DNA of 64,000 nucleotides from Sipunculus nudus (Eukaryota > Annelida > Sipuncula > Golfingiida > Sipunculidae), in the NCBI GenBank assembly GCA_026874595.1, contig CM049310.1, positions 45,289,058-45,353,057 on the forward strand, read 5' to 3'. Below are positions 38,750 through 49,504 of the stretch, in pieces. Made by a program: the position numbers and the translations under genes. A model generated the notes under the pieces. It did not search any database and was not told where the DNA came from. It was given only the letters and a program-made list of their open reading frames with translations. Position 1 is the first letter of the stretch; each line of letters starts with the position of its first letter.

Positions 38750-39650
38750 GGTAGTCTGGTTTACTTTTGACTGTCTGTAAGTCTATTTGTTCGCTTGTCA
38801 TACATGTCTACTGACTATCATCTTGAACGAAAAAACTCTCTGACAGGCTGGCTCACTATCTAACCGGTACACCTGTTTATCATTTTGACTCTGATGAAAT
38901 GACTCTCTCTCCTGCGGTACATCATACTTTCTGTTTGAGTTAATGTCTATCTCTCTGACTAAATGTCTGACTGACAGACAGTTTTTTTTAGTATTCGAAC
39001 GACTGCATAGTCCATAAAAAAAAAAAAACACTGCCATTTGGATTTGCAGCAAGTCAGATTATCACTCATAGTCAGTAGATAGTCAGATACGACAGTCAGA
39101 CCAGCTATATCTCTGGGAGGATATTTGCCTGATAGTCAGATTAATGACTATAGCTCTAGCGGTGTTCAGTCTGTTTGATTAGTTAGCTAACACTCTGGTA
39201 GCCCAGCTGTCTTTATACCAATGTTTCTTAGTCGACAGGTGGTTAGTTATTTTCTGACTACCAGACTGGTAATCCACAAGACGGCGCCCCCTTTGTTCAA
39301 CGATACATACATGCTAGAGCCAGAGCTTTAGTCATCAATCTGACTATCAGGTATATATCCTTCCTTCCAACTAGCTAACTAATCGTCTAGGAGACAACAC
39401 ACCAGATAAATAATAAATATGTCAAACAGGCTGGCCGTTAAAGAGCTGGTCAGTCAGAAAGACCATGACAGATGAACAGCTCGAGTCATAGCCAGGTGGT
39501 GGAAATGATATGCCACCAGAGCTAGTCAAAATCAAATTAGATATCAGTGACTGCCTGACAAGCTTTGTGTAGGTCTGTCTGACTGTTCCGTCTGACTATC
39601 TATTGACTATCTGTGATAGTCTGACTGACTGGCAACCCACTGGCAGTGTT
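38750..39650. repeat. Degenerate CTGACT/AGTCAG-rich tract
   Basis: The words CTGACT, GTCTGACT, AGTCAG and CTATC recur dozens of times at irregular spacing and on both strands, with no fixed period. A short inverted pair flanks part of it: TATTCGAACGACTGCATAGTCCA near 38992 (in two pieces) and its reverse complement near 39665. It looks like decayed simple repeat inside the long-TIR element. Confidence 0.5.
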
Positions 39651-39688
39651 TCTGTATTTTTCAATGGACTATGCAGTTGCTCGAATAC

Positions 39689-39842
39689 TGTTACGAAGAC
39701 AAATTTTTCAGGGGAAAATTCTGGGCGATCCGGGATTTGAACCCATGTCGGTGGGGCACATGCCCGGCGTTCCAATCGCTTCGTTAGAAAAGCAAGCTTC
39801 ACTAGCGAGACAGTTCGGTCGGCTTTTATGTGAACCCGTAAC
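39689..39842 (-). mobile_element. tRNA-derived SINE copy
   Basis: On the minus strand it shows an A-box-like CTAACGAAGCGATTGG and a B-box GGGTTCAAATCCC (plus-strand 39732-39744), followed by a tail ending AATTTGTCTTCGTAACA. It is the same family as the pair at 1103-1371 and retains a better tRNA-type B-box. Confidence 0.7.
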
Positions 39843-39989
39843 ACACCCCCTCTTAAGAGCGTTCTGCTATCATAATAAGATTAATATATCCCAGAAGTCG
39901 CACTTTGGTGAGCTTATTCCCTGGGCCATAAATATAAAGATCGCTTCATTTCTAAAATTGCAATTTTAATCAATTTTCACAATTATCAT

Positions 39990-40960
39990 ACTATCGTCAT
40001 CGTCTGTGTCATATTTTGTGAACGTGATTACATTTGAACGACTCAATAATTTTTCATGAAATTCAAAATTTAAATTGTTTCTACCAAGATCTCGGAGGAG
40101 TTCGAAAACCGGTGACCTTATCCTTCATTATCCCCCATAAATTTTGAAGTTTTGTATATTTTTTTCCTAAAATTTGAAACACTTATTGTTTAAAGCAAGT
40201 TCCTTAAGGAGCTTGAAACCTGGTGACCTAGTCCTGGATCTTCAAGGTCAAATCAGTCAGAATAGAAAGTATTTGTGAACATTATTACTTTTGAACCACC
40301 CAATATATTTTCATGGAATTTGACTTGTGGGATGCCTCTGCCAAAATCTCGGACAAGTTCGAAAACTGGTGACCTTGACCTTTAACATCATGGTCAAATA
40401 GGCTGAAATAGAATTATTTGTGAACCCAATAACTTTAGAAGTAGCGCATATTTTTTTCCTCAAATTTGAAACACCAATGTTTTAATTAAGCCCCTTGAGG
40501 AGCTCGATAACTGGTGACCTTGATCTGGATATTCAAGGTCAAATCAGCAAGAACAGAAATTATTTTGAACGCTATAACTTTTGAATCACTTGATATATTT
40601 TCATGAAATTCAACTTGTGAAATGTCTCTACCTGTATCTCGGACCAGTTAAAAATCTGGTGACCTTGACCTTCATCATCAAGGTTATATTGGATGAAATA
40701 AAAAAAATTGTGAATCCAATACCTTTTGAAGTATCACATATTTTCCCTCAAATTTGAACACACTTTATTAATAGAGTTTCTTGAGGAGCTCGATAACTGG
40801 TGACCTCGACCTGAATCTTCAAGGTTAAATCAACCAGAATAAAAAATAAAATCTCAGATCAGATCATAACTTGGTCACCTTGATCATCATCATACAAGGT
40901 TAAATCTTTAGAAACGCAGGGATTAAGTAAACACCAAACTTTTGAAGGGTTCCATTTTCC
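39990..40960. repeat. Tandem array with repeated GGTGACCTTGACC / TTCAAGGTCAAAT motifs
   Basis: A composite unit of about 260-290 bp repeats three to four times. Landmarks are ACTTTTGAA near 40280 and 40570, GGTGACCT near 40116, 40223, 40369, 40513, 40657 and 40799, and the inverted TCAAGGTCAAAT after alternate ones. It sits inside the long-TIR element. Confidence 0.7.
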
Positions 40961-41158
40961 CTCAAATTTGGGAAAGTGAGGCCCGTAGTGAGGGGAGACA
41001 TATAATTTTTTTGTGTCACAAAAACAGGTCATCTATTTATTGAGAGAATTAATTATTAATTAATATATTAATTATAATAACTAATATATTGTCTACTAGA
41101 AATAGAAATTGATATGTGTGATATAAGAGTACATGTATTTATGCAACAAATAATACAT

Positions 41159-42129
41159 TGGCTGTTACTAGGCAAATTAAAATTAGGGATTTGCTGTTAA
41201 CAGAGATCAATGAACCAGTGACAACTATCTAAGAACATATGTAACTGTCATAAAAGATACAAACTGGTAAAAATTAGGATGAATGTTAACTGGAAATGTG
41301 TTAATTGAAAGAAAGAAAGTAACATACATTTGTTTCAATATTAAAATTTCGTGACACGCTTCATAATGAATATGTGTAACAAACAGCTATGGTGTTGGTG
41401 AGGTCAACTTTGTTTACTTTTGACTCCAACAAACGCTTCGATGAAAATATTTGCATAATTTATGTTTCATTTTATAGAAACACACAAATATAATCTTTTG
41501 TGGTCATTTGCAAAGATTCAATGAAAGATTTCAAAGATACACTTGATAGATTTTGCCTTACTCCTATTATGCACAATGGGCAATACGTACAAAAAATGTG
41601 TAAAAGTGCAGAAATATCTCGCTCACCGCGGGGTAATCACTGCTTCTTTTCAAACGTTTTGACCCCAAATATTAAAAAGCACATGTAAACCTTCATTTTA
41701 ATTAATTTTCAATTAAAAAAAAAACTTTATATGGTCTTGGCGATAAATCAACCCTGATAATACGAGAAATTATATGGAAAGGTCAAAGTTTGTGACCTTT
41801 TGACCTCTAGTGACCTATCCACAAAATAAATTTGCATATCATTTGCATGAACTGGTAGATCTTGACAAGGTAAACATTTTGAGTGGTCATTTGAAATATT
41901 TTGGTCAAGAGTTGCAAAGTTAGGGTTGTTTGCATTTTCCATACCCCTTATTATCTGCCTCCAGCTGAAAAAGAAGGCGTGGTTAAAAAGTCCATGGGAG
42001 GTATCTTCCATCCCAGTTTTTTTGCTGGCAACATCAATTTTCTGAATTGTTAGACCTAGGGCTACATGAAAATACCGATTAAAGTAAATCACAAGGGGGG
42101 TGCACTATGACCCCCACTAGCCCATGGCC
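41159..42129 (-). repeat. Right arm of the long inverted repeat
   Basis: The reverse complement matches the left arm, with one extra block of about 180 bp (near 41.53-41.72 kb) containing a poly-A run. It ends CCCATGGCC followed by TA. Confidence 0.8.
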
Positions 42130-42131
42130 TA

Positions 42132-43044
42132 CCTGAGATAACTGCTGAAACAGTTTGTTGAAACACTTTTGAGGTGACAATATGCATACTTTAAACGCTT
42201 ACAGTCCAGTGTTCATAGTGTTACAAAGCATGTTTTCGCTGAATAGCTCACAGGATATTTGCCACTATGCCCTATATGTTCTTGTTTCTATCAGTTACAA
42301 TTTGTGCCCTGTTAATAGATAACCTAGCGGAAGGACGACGGACAAAAACCTATCGCTTCAGGTCAGCAAGAAACTCTGCTGAACAACCAATAAAGGTTTT
42401 TCTGATAAAACTATTCTTGGTCAAAAGAGATACGAGGTTTAAGAACACTAGATGAGAAACTACAGCTGAGAAACTGATATACGATTGCTGTCACCTGACG
42501 TTCTCAAAAATAGAGGAAATAATGTTTAAATAAAAAAATGGGCCCAATGACCCAAAACTATTATAGTTCTTTGACCCTAGAGTAATCTTATAGAATAAAG
42601 TGACAATACCCACTTAAATTTCCTATAATATAGAACAGTTTGTAAATATAACATGCTTGCTATCAGGTATATATCTAGTGTATTTTATAACAGTTCGCAA
42701 TTCTTGCTATTTTCGAATTTGAAAAATATGCCCATGACAGTTTTTAAAAATTGTTGGACTGACTCTCATAAAAGCTGTATATGATCACAGAGATATTATT
42801 TGACATACATGATGTACACACTTATATAACTCTGATGGTATGCACAATGCCTGTACACGAGCTGAAGGTACTTTAATGATTGCTAAGAGCTGAGAATAAA
42901 CAAATGCGACAATAATTAAATGTAATATCTAATGCAGTCTGCCACCAAAAAGTGGCCATGCAACCTACTTATACCAAGAAATGAATATTTATAGTAAAAC
43001 TTCAAGCCTAACTTAAAGAAAAAAACCAACTGCATCAACAAGTA
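42132..43044. other. Short intergenic stretch, no gene recognised
   Basis: A 62-codon frame at 42267-42455 begins like a signal peptide, but it overlaps TTTGTGCCCTGTTAATAGAT, the reverse complement of the palindrome-ended repeat family body, so it is repeat sequence. Confidence 0.5.
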
Positions 43045-43488
43045 CTTATAGGGGCCGAATCACCTATAAACATGTACCTGCCATAATATTGCCTTGAAAC
43101 CCTTTGCTTACTCCTGTAAACGAATGTTAAAAACAGTGTATCGGGCACGATCACAGGTGTCAACATAAACAGAGCGTGGGGCCGTGTGTATCGCAATCAG
43201 GAGATGCCTTGACTGATACGGCCAAAAAATGTAATACATGTTCCCGCTGGCTGGAACACCACGTGTTTAGGGTCATATTCGGACCTTCGGTCACGTGGCC
43301 TTGTTATGGTAAACAGACATACGTGGACTGTGTTTACCAACACGCAGAGGCATAAAAGAGGGATAGTTTTCCTGGGAAACTTGTATAAAGCAAAACTGAA
43401 CTAATAGTGAAAAAATAGGCATAGTATTGCTCCTGATTGTGTCCCTCAGGGGCGTAGCCAGGATTGGGGGAGGGGAGGGGGCCATCAT

Positions 43489-43577
43489 CAGTGGCGGATC
43501 AAGAAAAACGGGGGGGGGGGGGGGGTAGGGGCGCTAATTTGCATGTATGGGCAATTGGAAAACGGTTATATATACAA

Positions 43578-43609
<32 letters not shown>

Positions 43610-45615
43610 TTATTATTATTATTATTGTTATTATTATAAATTTTTACTATATTTTATATATTTTCGTGTATGAAAATATATTTTTTTTTTATTTTCAATT
43701 ATGAACCATGGTGTAATTAAGGTTAGTTACAGGTACATGGGGAGGGTATGGGAGGGGGTTTCCCCCTCACATATTGGGAAATTTTTGAGTATACAATGTA
43801 AAGAGGACATTTTGAGGCAATTTTCACCAAAAAATAAGGATTTCCTGTTCCTGAAAAACTGTACCCTTATGTCATTGCGTTATGTAGTCAAACGGTTGAG
43901 AGGTTCAATATTTAATATTTATATTTCTTGAAAATTAGGATATAAAATTTCAATCGCTTTCACAACGAGTCAATGGCGCAAGAGCGCAATCACATTTGTA
44001 ACTATCAAAATATTATCTTTTAAATGTAATTCTCGTGGTGAAATAACTGATAAACTGAATTATTATGTTAAACTTTGCATTTTGCCGGGTTCCGTGGTCT
44101 CGACAGCAAACAGTACTCCTAAGAGTTCAACACGTAACTTAGCATGTGCAGATGTTAAAGACATAATGACTTGTAATGCACCTTTCTGGGAGGAAATTAT
44201 GAATTATTGGTGTGACAATAATTATTATAACCCAGATTCATATGAAGATATCTTGTCGCAATGTATTTGGTTTAATTCTCATATAAAAGGACAAAACAAA
44301 ACGTTACTATATAAAAATCTGTATAATAGTGGAATTTTATACATTAAAGATCTGTTAAAACAAACAAAAATACAGTTCATGAGTTATAAAGAAATATGTA
44401 ATAAATACAGATGTATAATTGATTTTCTCAGTTAATACAAAACAGATATACAATAGTATTGTTAACAAGCAAAAAGTTAAACCTGAAAAAGCAATAAAAA
44501 AAAGGTCAGACGAATGTCTACCAGGGTTTCTCCAAACTTTATAAAACCACAATATCATCAAAATTACGAATGTTCCAATATTATATATTACATAGAAAAC
44601 TTACATTAAACCCTTTTCTACATAAAATACGTATTATTGATACAAGCAAATGCACCTTCTGTAAAGTAGAAGATGAAACTCTTGCACACATTTTTTGCGA
44701 ATGCCCATTTACAGTGATATTGTGGACGGACATTTGGAGAACCTTAAATGCGAAATCTTCAAACACAGTGACCATTAAACCATCAAATGGCAATGTGCTA
44801 CTTGGTAACAGTAAATATGTTTGGCTGAATATGCTTTCTCTTGTTGTAAAGAAATATATATATAATTGCAGTTGTTACAAGAAGAAACCAGACTTGAAGG
44901 GTTTTTTGCAATTCATAAATGAAATATATTTAATAGAAAGAATGATAGCAATCAAAAGAGGTAAACTCAACCAACATAATAATAAATGGTCCAATTTTGT
45001 TTGCATCTTAAAGACATAACAGTATTTTGTTATTTTTTATGTATGTATCACTTTTTATCTATTAACAAACATGGACAAAAAAAAGTAAACTGCAACCTGG
45101 CAGATATAAACCTTTTAAGATAATAATATTATACTCTGTTATTATAAACTTGTTTTTCCATCTCATTTACATAATGTATAACACGTTCTGGATTCATTTA
45201 TTGTTTTGTAATTTGTTACATCATGTATCTATGTAATGTATTATATATGTTGCATGTATGTATGTTATGTATTATTTTCATAATAAAAAAAAAGGGTTCA
45301 ACACAGATTGCGAGTTTGAGTACCGGTATCACCAGAGGAGCCGTAAGATTGTTCACGGTCGACCCCAACCAGGGCCCGGTGCTCGATCGATCTGCAGTTG
45401 TTCTGCAGCTGTTAATAAATATCCTTATACTCAGTTAATAAATTTGAAAGTAATTGTAAATGCAGATAACTTAAATAAAGTCTAATTCCTTATTAATCAT
45501 AAGAAACATGAAAAACGAAACTTAATCACTAAAATCGGAAATATGATAAAATGTGAAATTTTGCAGCTCAACGGGGGGCCGCGCGCCGAAGGCGCCCCCT
45601 CTGGATCCGCCACTG
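43489..45615. mobile_element. Inner nested element with CAGTGGCGGATC termini
   Basis: CAGTGGCGGATC at 43489-43500 and its reverse complement GATCCGCCACTG at 45604-45615 form inverted ends, each followed inward by G- or C-rich sequence. A second right end lies in the duplicated unit near 45829-45840. I could not find a clean target duplication, so the boundaries are tentative. Confidence 0.45.
44082..45019 (+). pseudogene. 5'-truncated LINE relic (C-terminal part of the reverse-transcriptase polyprotein)
   Basis: Two frames (44082-44435 and 44570-45019) are separated by stops and a frame change. The first reads PFWEEIMNYW and SQCIWFNSHI, typical of the region after the RT domain in L1/Tx1-like LINEs. 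The second carries a CxxC...H...C zinc-knuckle pattern, CTFCKVEDETLAHIFCECPF, the zf-RVT type segment. The RT core is absent and the element is broken. An A-rich end, CATAATAAAAAAAAAGGG, near 45280-45295 may be its 3' terminus. Confidence 0.75.
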
Positions 45616-45651
45616 ATAGCATATATTTATCCCCTACTGATTTAATGCATG

Positions 45652-45708
<57 letters not shown>

Positions 45709-45870
45709 TTAAGTGAAATTCCGAAAGGACGGCGAGTACTGGATACCAGCGGGCCGGGGGGGGGGGGGGGCCATGGCAGCTCATTTTGCAGCTCAACGGG
45801 GGGCCGCGCGCCGAAGGCGCCCCCTCTGGATCCGCCACTGATAGCATATATTTATCCCCCACTGATTTAA

Positions 45871-45909
<39 letters not shown>

Positions 45910-46010
45910 TAAATTAAGTGAAATTCCGAAAGGACGGCGAGTACTGGATACCAGCGGGCCGGGGGGGGGGGGGGGGGGCCATGGCCCCCTGCGGCCCCCC
46001 CCCCTTGGCT
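45561..46010 (+). repeat. Two tandem copies of a 225-bp unit
   Basis: TTGCAGCTCAACGGGGGGCC starts at 45561 and again at 45786. Each unit contains a GC hairpin (GGGGGCCGCGCG...GGCGCCCCC), a (TA)n tract, GGACGGCGAGTACTGGATAC and a poly-G run. The copies differ mainly in TA and G run lengths, so the duplication is recent. Confidence 0.85.
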
Positions 46011-46028
46011 ACGCCCCTGTCCCTTTAA

Positions 46029-48187
46029 TTTCAACATCTCAGGATTGTCTCAAGAGTATGTATGTTCCAGTTTATCTCTTAAAATACCGAATAGCATATC
46101 ATGGTATTTTAAAATGGGTGTTTAGTTTTTACATTATGATTTATTTTATAATATTTATATTTTTATTTTGACCATCGTTCAATTTATAAGACTAAAGTTT
46201 ATATTGAGTTTTTATCAATACAGTTTTCAAATCAAGGCCATGTTAAAATTGGAATGAATTGTATCTTTATTATAAGTATAATAATTTTCTTCCTTCATAA
46301 GTAAAACTGAAAGCCACCTGATCAGACCATATTTATACCCATAGATGTAATAAGGGAAACTATCCAGGAGACCAAAACTGGATTCAGAACAATACCGAGT
46401 CACCAGGTGCAGGCTTAATGTACATTGAGGAGCCTAATCCTTCCAAATATCAATTTCTGAAGTTTTCTGTTATTGTTCTACGGATCCGCCGCTCCCGTTT
46501 TCCGTGGGTTTTTTTCTGGCAAAGGAAGATCTGGTCTTTGGTATAATGTCTCTAATTTGTGCCACGTCTCAAATTTCCTATAGGAGGCTTAAAGGTATGG
46601 AAGATGGACTAAATTTTGTCTTGATCATATACACCAGTTCACGAATTGAAGCAATTTTTTGTATTTCCTTCGCAAGCTGGCGAAATTCCTCTTATTGGGT
46701 CTCGACCGATAAAATAACGAAAGAAAAACATATTCGCTCGCTCGCACATATTTATTATTTTTGTTCCCACTTCCCAGAGTCCGAAACAATTTTTTTTGTG
46801 TGTGGCCCAATGATTTTTTAAACTGATTCATTTAATTTTGCTCAAATTTTCTGAGACGAAAGAAATGTATCTGGAGATCATGTACATTATTTTACTTTAA
46901 CATAATAATTAAAGATGATAGTGAAAAAGGCTTGAATACACGTTCGTGACTGTTAATTTCTAAATGTTGAAAAATGAACATAAAAACTCCTAAAATTGTT
47001 AAAAATGTTAACACCAGCCCCTAATATAGCAAATGATATGCTTTTGCAAGGTCAATAAATGTGCAAACACCAAGTGGTAACCTGCCCGGGGTAATATCTC
47101 AGCTACAGTTCTAAGAGTCCGACAGTAGGCGTAGGCCTATATGATGTGACGCTGACATGTACCAGGTAAATTTGTAACAGAAAGAGTCATAAAACTGTCA
47201 CGAATGCTGCTTGTACAGATCTGTTCATCATAAAATCGCCGAATATTGATTGTCATGTTTGGTGATGCCATCTGTGTATTAGAAAGTAAACCAATCTGGA
47301 TGAAAATACTGTATATATATTACATCACTCTTTTTTCCTAAGGCGATGAACAAAATTATGTACATGCATTTCCTAAAGCATCAAATGTAATAGGCCTGTG
47401 TTTTATAGCAATATATCAGTATAATTTAAGGCATGGAAGGAGCTCTCCTTTGAGGGATGAGGGGGCCTCAGGATGATCATGGGGATTGTTTACTGAGAAA
47501 TGTAAGGGGAAAAGGCCACGGGAGAACAGGCAGACGCTGAAAACTCCCCCCCCCCCCCCAGCTCCGGACCACCAAACTAAGCTTTAAATTTCTTGTTCAA
47601 AAGCGCCTCAAGGCATTTGCCCCCTATGCAAAAGAAGAAAAAAGCCCGTCTCCCTGAATATTATAATATTCATCTCTTCCACCCCATATCATGATTATTT
47701 ATTTTGGAAATTTTAAAGAAGATTTTGCTAAAATTTTCACTTATTTTTTTAACCATATTTCAATTTGATTTAAATCACTCCAGTTTACAAATTTTCAACA
47801 ACTTACAATGCGCCAACACTAATGAGTATTTAAAAATTATGATTTCATGCCAAACGTGCTTGTCACTAGATATGTTATCAAAGCTTAGCAAAGTTAAGAG
47901 TGAGACCCTAACAAGGCTGTTTAATTACTTACCGGTACTTCAGACAGGAAATTTGATTAATTGTCGAAGATTAAACCATTAATTCCAAATAGAGTGATGA
48001 TATGTCAGACTATATATACCAGGTTTCATAAGTTATTGTTTTAATGATATAACGTATTCTTTATATATTCTGTGTCAACATAGTGTACTAATCTGATTTG
48101 AAGAGGTAAAACTTTTTCCTGTTGTCGAGCTCAAATGGGATTCCGGGACTATATTTATTTAATCTTCGTTTGCCCCAACAGATGGCG
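46029..48187. other. Intergenic DNA, no gene recognised
   Basis: No exon or element was supported. A poly-C run lies at about 47547-47559. Open frames at 46504-46821 and 47704-47982 show no recognisable family. Confidence 0.5.
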
Positions 48188-48197
48188 TTACTAGCTG

Positions 48198-49192
48198 GCA
48201 GTGTGTAAAACCCGGACCCCACGGACCCCGGATCCCGGACCCCAAGAAAAATTTATAATTCTTAAAACTTTCAGGGTAATTTGTCGAGATATTTAGCAGA
48301 ATGATATCTAAAGACGTATTTTATATTATGTGTGTTAAAAATCCATAAAAATGGCAAGTTTTGCAAAAAATTAACACTTACGGACCCTGGCGCACTGACC
48401 TCACGGATCCCACGGACCCCTTGCATGCTTTTACTCGTTGTTTTACCATTTCTTTAGTACATATTTTAACATCACGTTTAGGCATGACACCCATGTGATT
48501 TAGTTATTCTGTTTTTATTTATTTATATATTTTCATGTTGTCTTACTTTTTCTTCAAATTCTTATATTTGCTATTTGTTTCATGTTTATCGTAATAAAAA
48601 AATAATAAGAACATTTATAAAATCATTATGTTTGTACCTGGAGTTTCTTACAATGCAAGTAATCAACAATTCCTTTGGGTAATTTTGTTATTACCAACTT
48701 TAAATCGGATGGTTGTTCATGAATGGAACACGAAACCTGTATTATGTGGAAGAGCTCTTATATCGATATATACTTTCAGTCTCAGGTCCGCATGCAATGA
48801 CCGCTGGCGCACTTCAAATAAATCTCTCCTAGTGTGCCTGCACTATATAATATTTTCACGAAAAATACAAATAATCATATCTAATGTTCGACACGAGTGT
48901 TTAATCTTTCTCATGGAGTCATAAATGAAAATATGAGCGGCGTTTACTAGGGTCCGTCAAAATGTAACATTCACCTAAGTCAAGCAGTTGGGGTCCGTCT
49001 CCAGCAAAATATTTTGTATACTTAAATCTTTCATTGAATGGTTATTTACAAAGTTTTAACATAAGGGGACTTTACTTTGTTCTTATATCAGCAACAGGGG
49101 TGCTTTTATCTGTATATAAAATCGACAGTGTGGAAATAGGTTTTGGGGGTCAGGGGTCCGGGATCCGACGGGTCCGGGTTTTACACACTGAC
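48198..49192. mobile_element. 995-bp TIR element with a 10-bp target duplication
   Basis: TTACTAGCTG occurs immediately on both sides (48188-48197 and 49193-49202). The ends are inverted repeats: GCAGTGTGTAAAACCCGGAC at the left and the reverse complement of GTCCGGGTTTTACACACTGA at the right, continuing through GGGATCC-type sequence for about 50 bp. There is no transposase. The duplication length suggests a Mutator-like element and the CAGTG ends suggest hAT; I cannot decide. Confidence 0.85.
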
Positions 49193-49349
49193 TTACTAGC
49201 TGCACCTGGCGTCTGTTGGAGGGACTATCTGTGCGAGATGGCATTTAATCTCAAAGTGTCGTATCTGTTGTTGACAAGCTCCAGGGACGCCATTCACCAG
49301 GTTACAGGAGTCTGCACGACGCTGGTTTGTTTAACTTTCCGGTTTATCT
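49193..49349 (+). CDS. Candidate upstream exon of the triple-MLLE gene
   Basis: Downstream of the inserted TIR element an open frame runs to a strong donor GTAAGA at 49350. Its phase (1) matches the acceptor phase of the exon at 50774. An ATG in good context (GCGAGATGG) at 49238 would start MAFNLKVSYLLLTSSRDAIH. Removing the insertion leaves an earlier in-frame ATG at 48182. I do not recognise the peptide. It could equally be a 5' UTR exon or chance, since the protein may start at the Met in the next exon. Confidence 0.3.
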
Positions 49350-49504
49350 GTAAGATATGGTCTGTGTGTGGTGATCAGTGGCCGGGGTTAACTGCTGACG
49401 TTTATTTTCAAGCTGAAAATCTGGCTTTCCTGACTGGGAGATCGCTGCCTGTCACTGGTCACTGAACTATAAGGTCACAATACCTTACTCCTTAGTCCTT
49501 ACCA

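Larger units (their letters stand above)
37678..42129. mobile_element. 4.45-kb element with very long terminal inverted repeats and TA flanks
   Basis: The left arm (37678-38467) and right arm (41159-42129, reversed) match over most of their length, starting GGCCATGGGCTAGTGGGGG at each outer end. Both ends are flanked by TA (37676-37677 and 42130-42131), as expected for a TA target duplication. The right arm has about 180 bp not in the left (near 41.53-41.72 kb). The 2.7-kb interior shows no transposase; it holds a poly-G run, a SINE and tandem repeats. I infer a non-autonomous DNA element or foldback. The superfamily is not assignable by eye. Confidence 0.65.
43447..46019. mobile_element. 2.57-kb inserted DNA element with CAGGGGCGTAGCCA termini
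   Basis: The first 14 bp (CAGGGGCGTAGCCA) are exactly the reverse complement of the last 14. A 5-bp direct repeat TCCCT flanks it (43442-43446 and 46020-46024). The CAG...CTG termini resemble hAT-type ends, but hAT usually makes 8-bp duplications, so the superfamily is uncertain. No transposase is visible. The interior contains a further nested element and a LINE relic. Confidence 0.65.
43045..46028. mobile_element. TTAA-type MITE split by nested insertions
   Basis: The first 400 bp match the intact 449-bp MITE at 19054-19502 (start CTTATAGGGGCCGAATC, mutated TTAA). The right end TCCCTTTAA is found only at 46020-46028. Everything between 43447 and 46019 is foreign and is bounded by a TCCCT direct repeat. 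Confidence 0.65.

Noticed and set aside
37715-42092. Two near-identical 102-114 codon frames on opposite strands, suggesting a conserved small gene
   Set aside because: They lie in the two arms of the long inverted repeat. The similarity is DNA-level duplication, and neither has a recognisable domain.
42267-42455. 62-codon frame with a signal-peptide-like start (MPYMFLFLSVTICALL)
   Set aside because: It overlaps the reverse complement of the GGGCACAAAT repeat body, so the hydrophobic start is repeat-derived.
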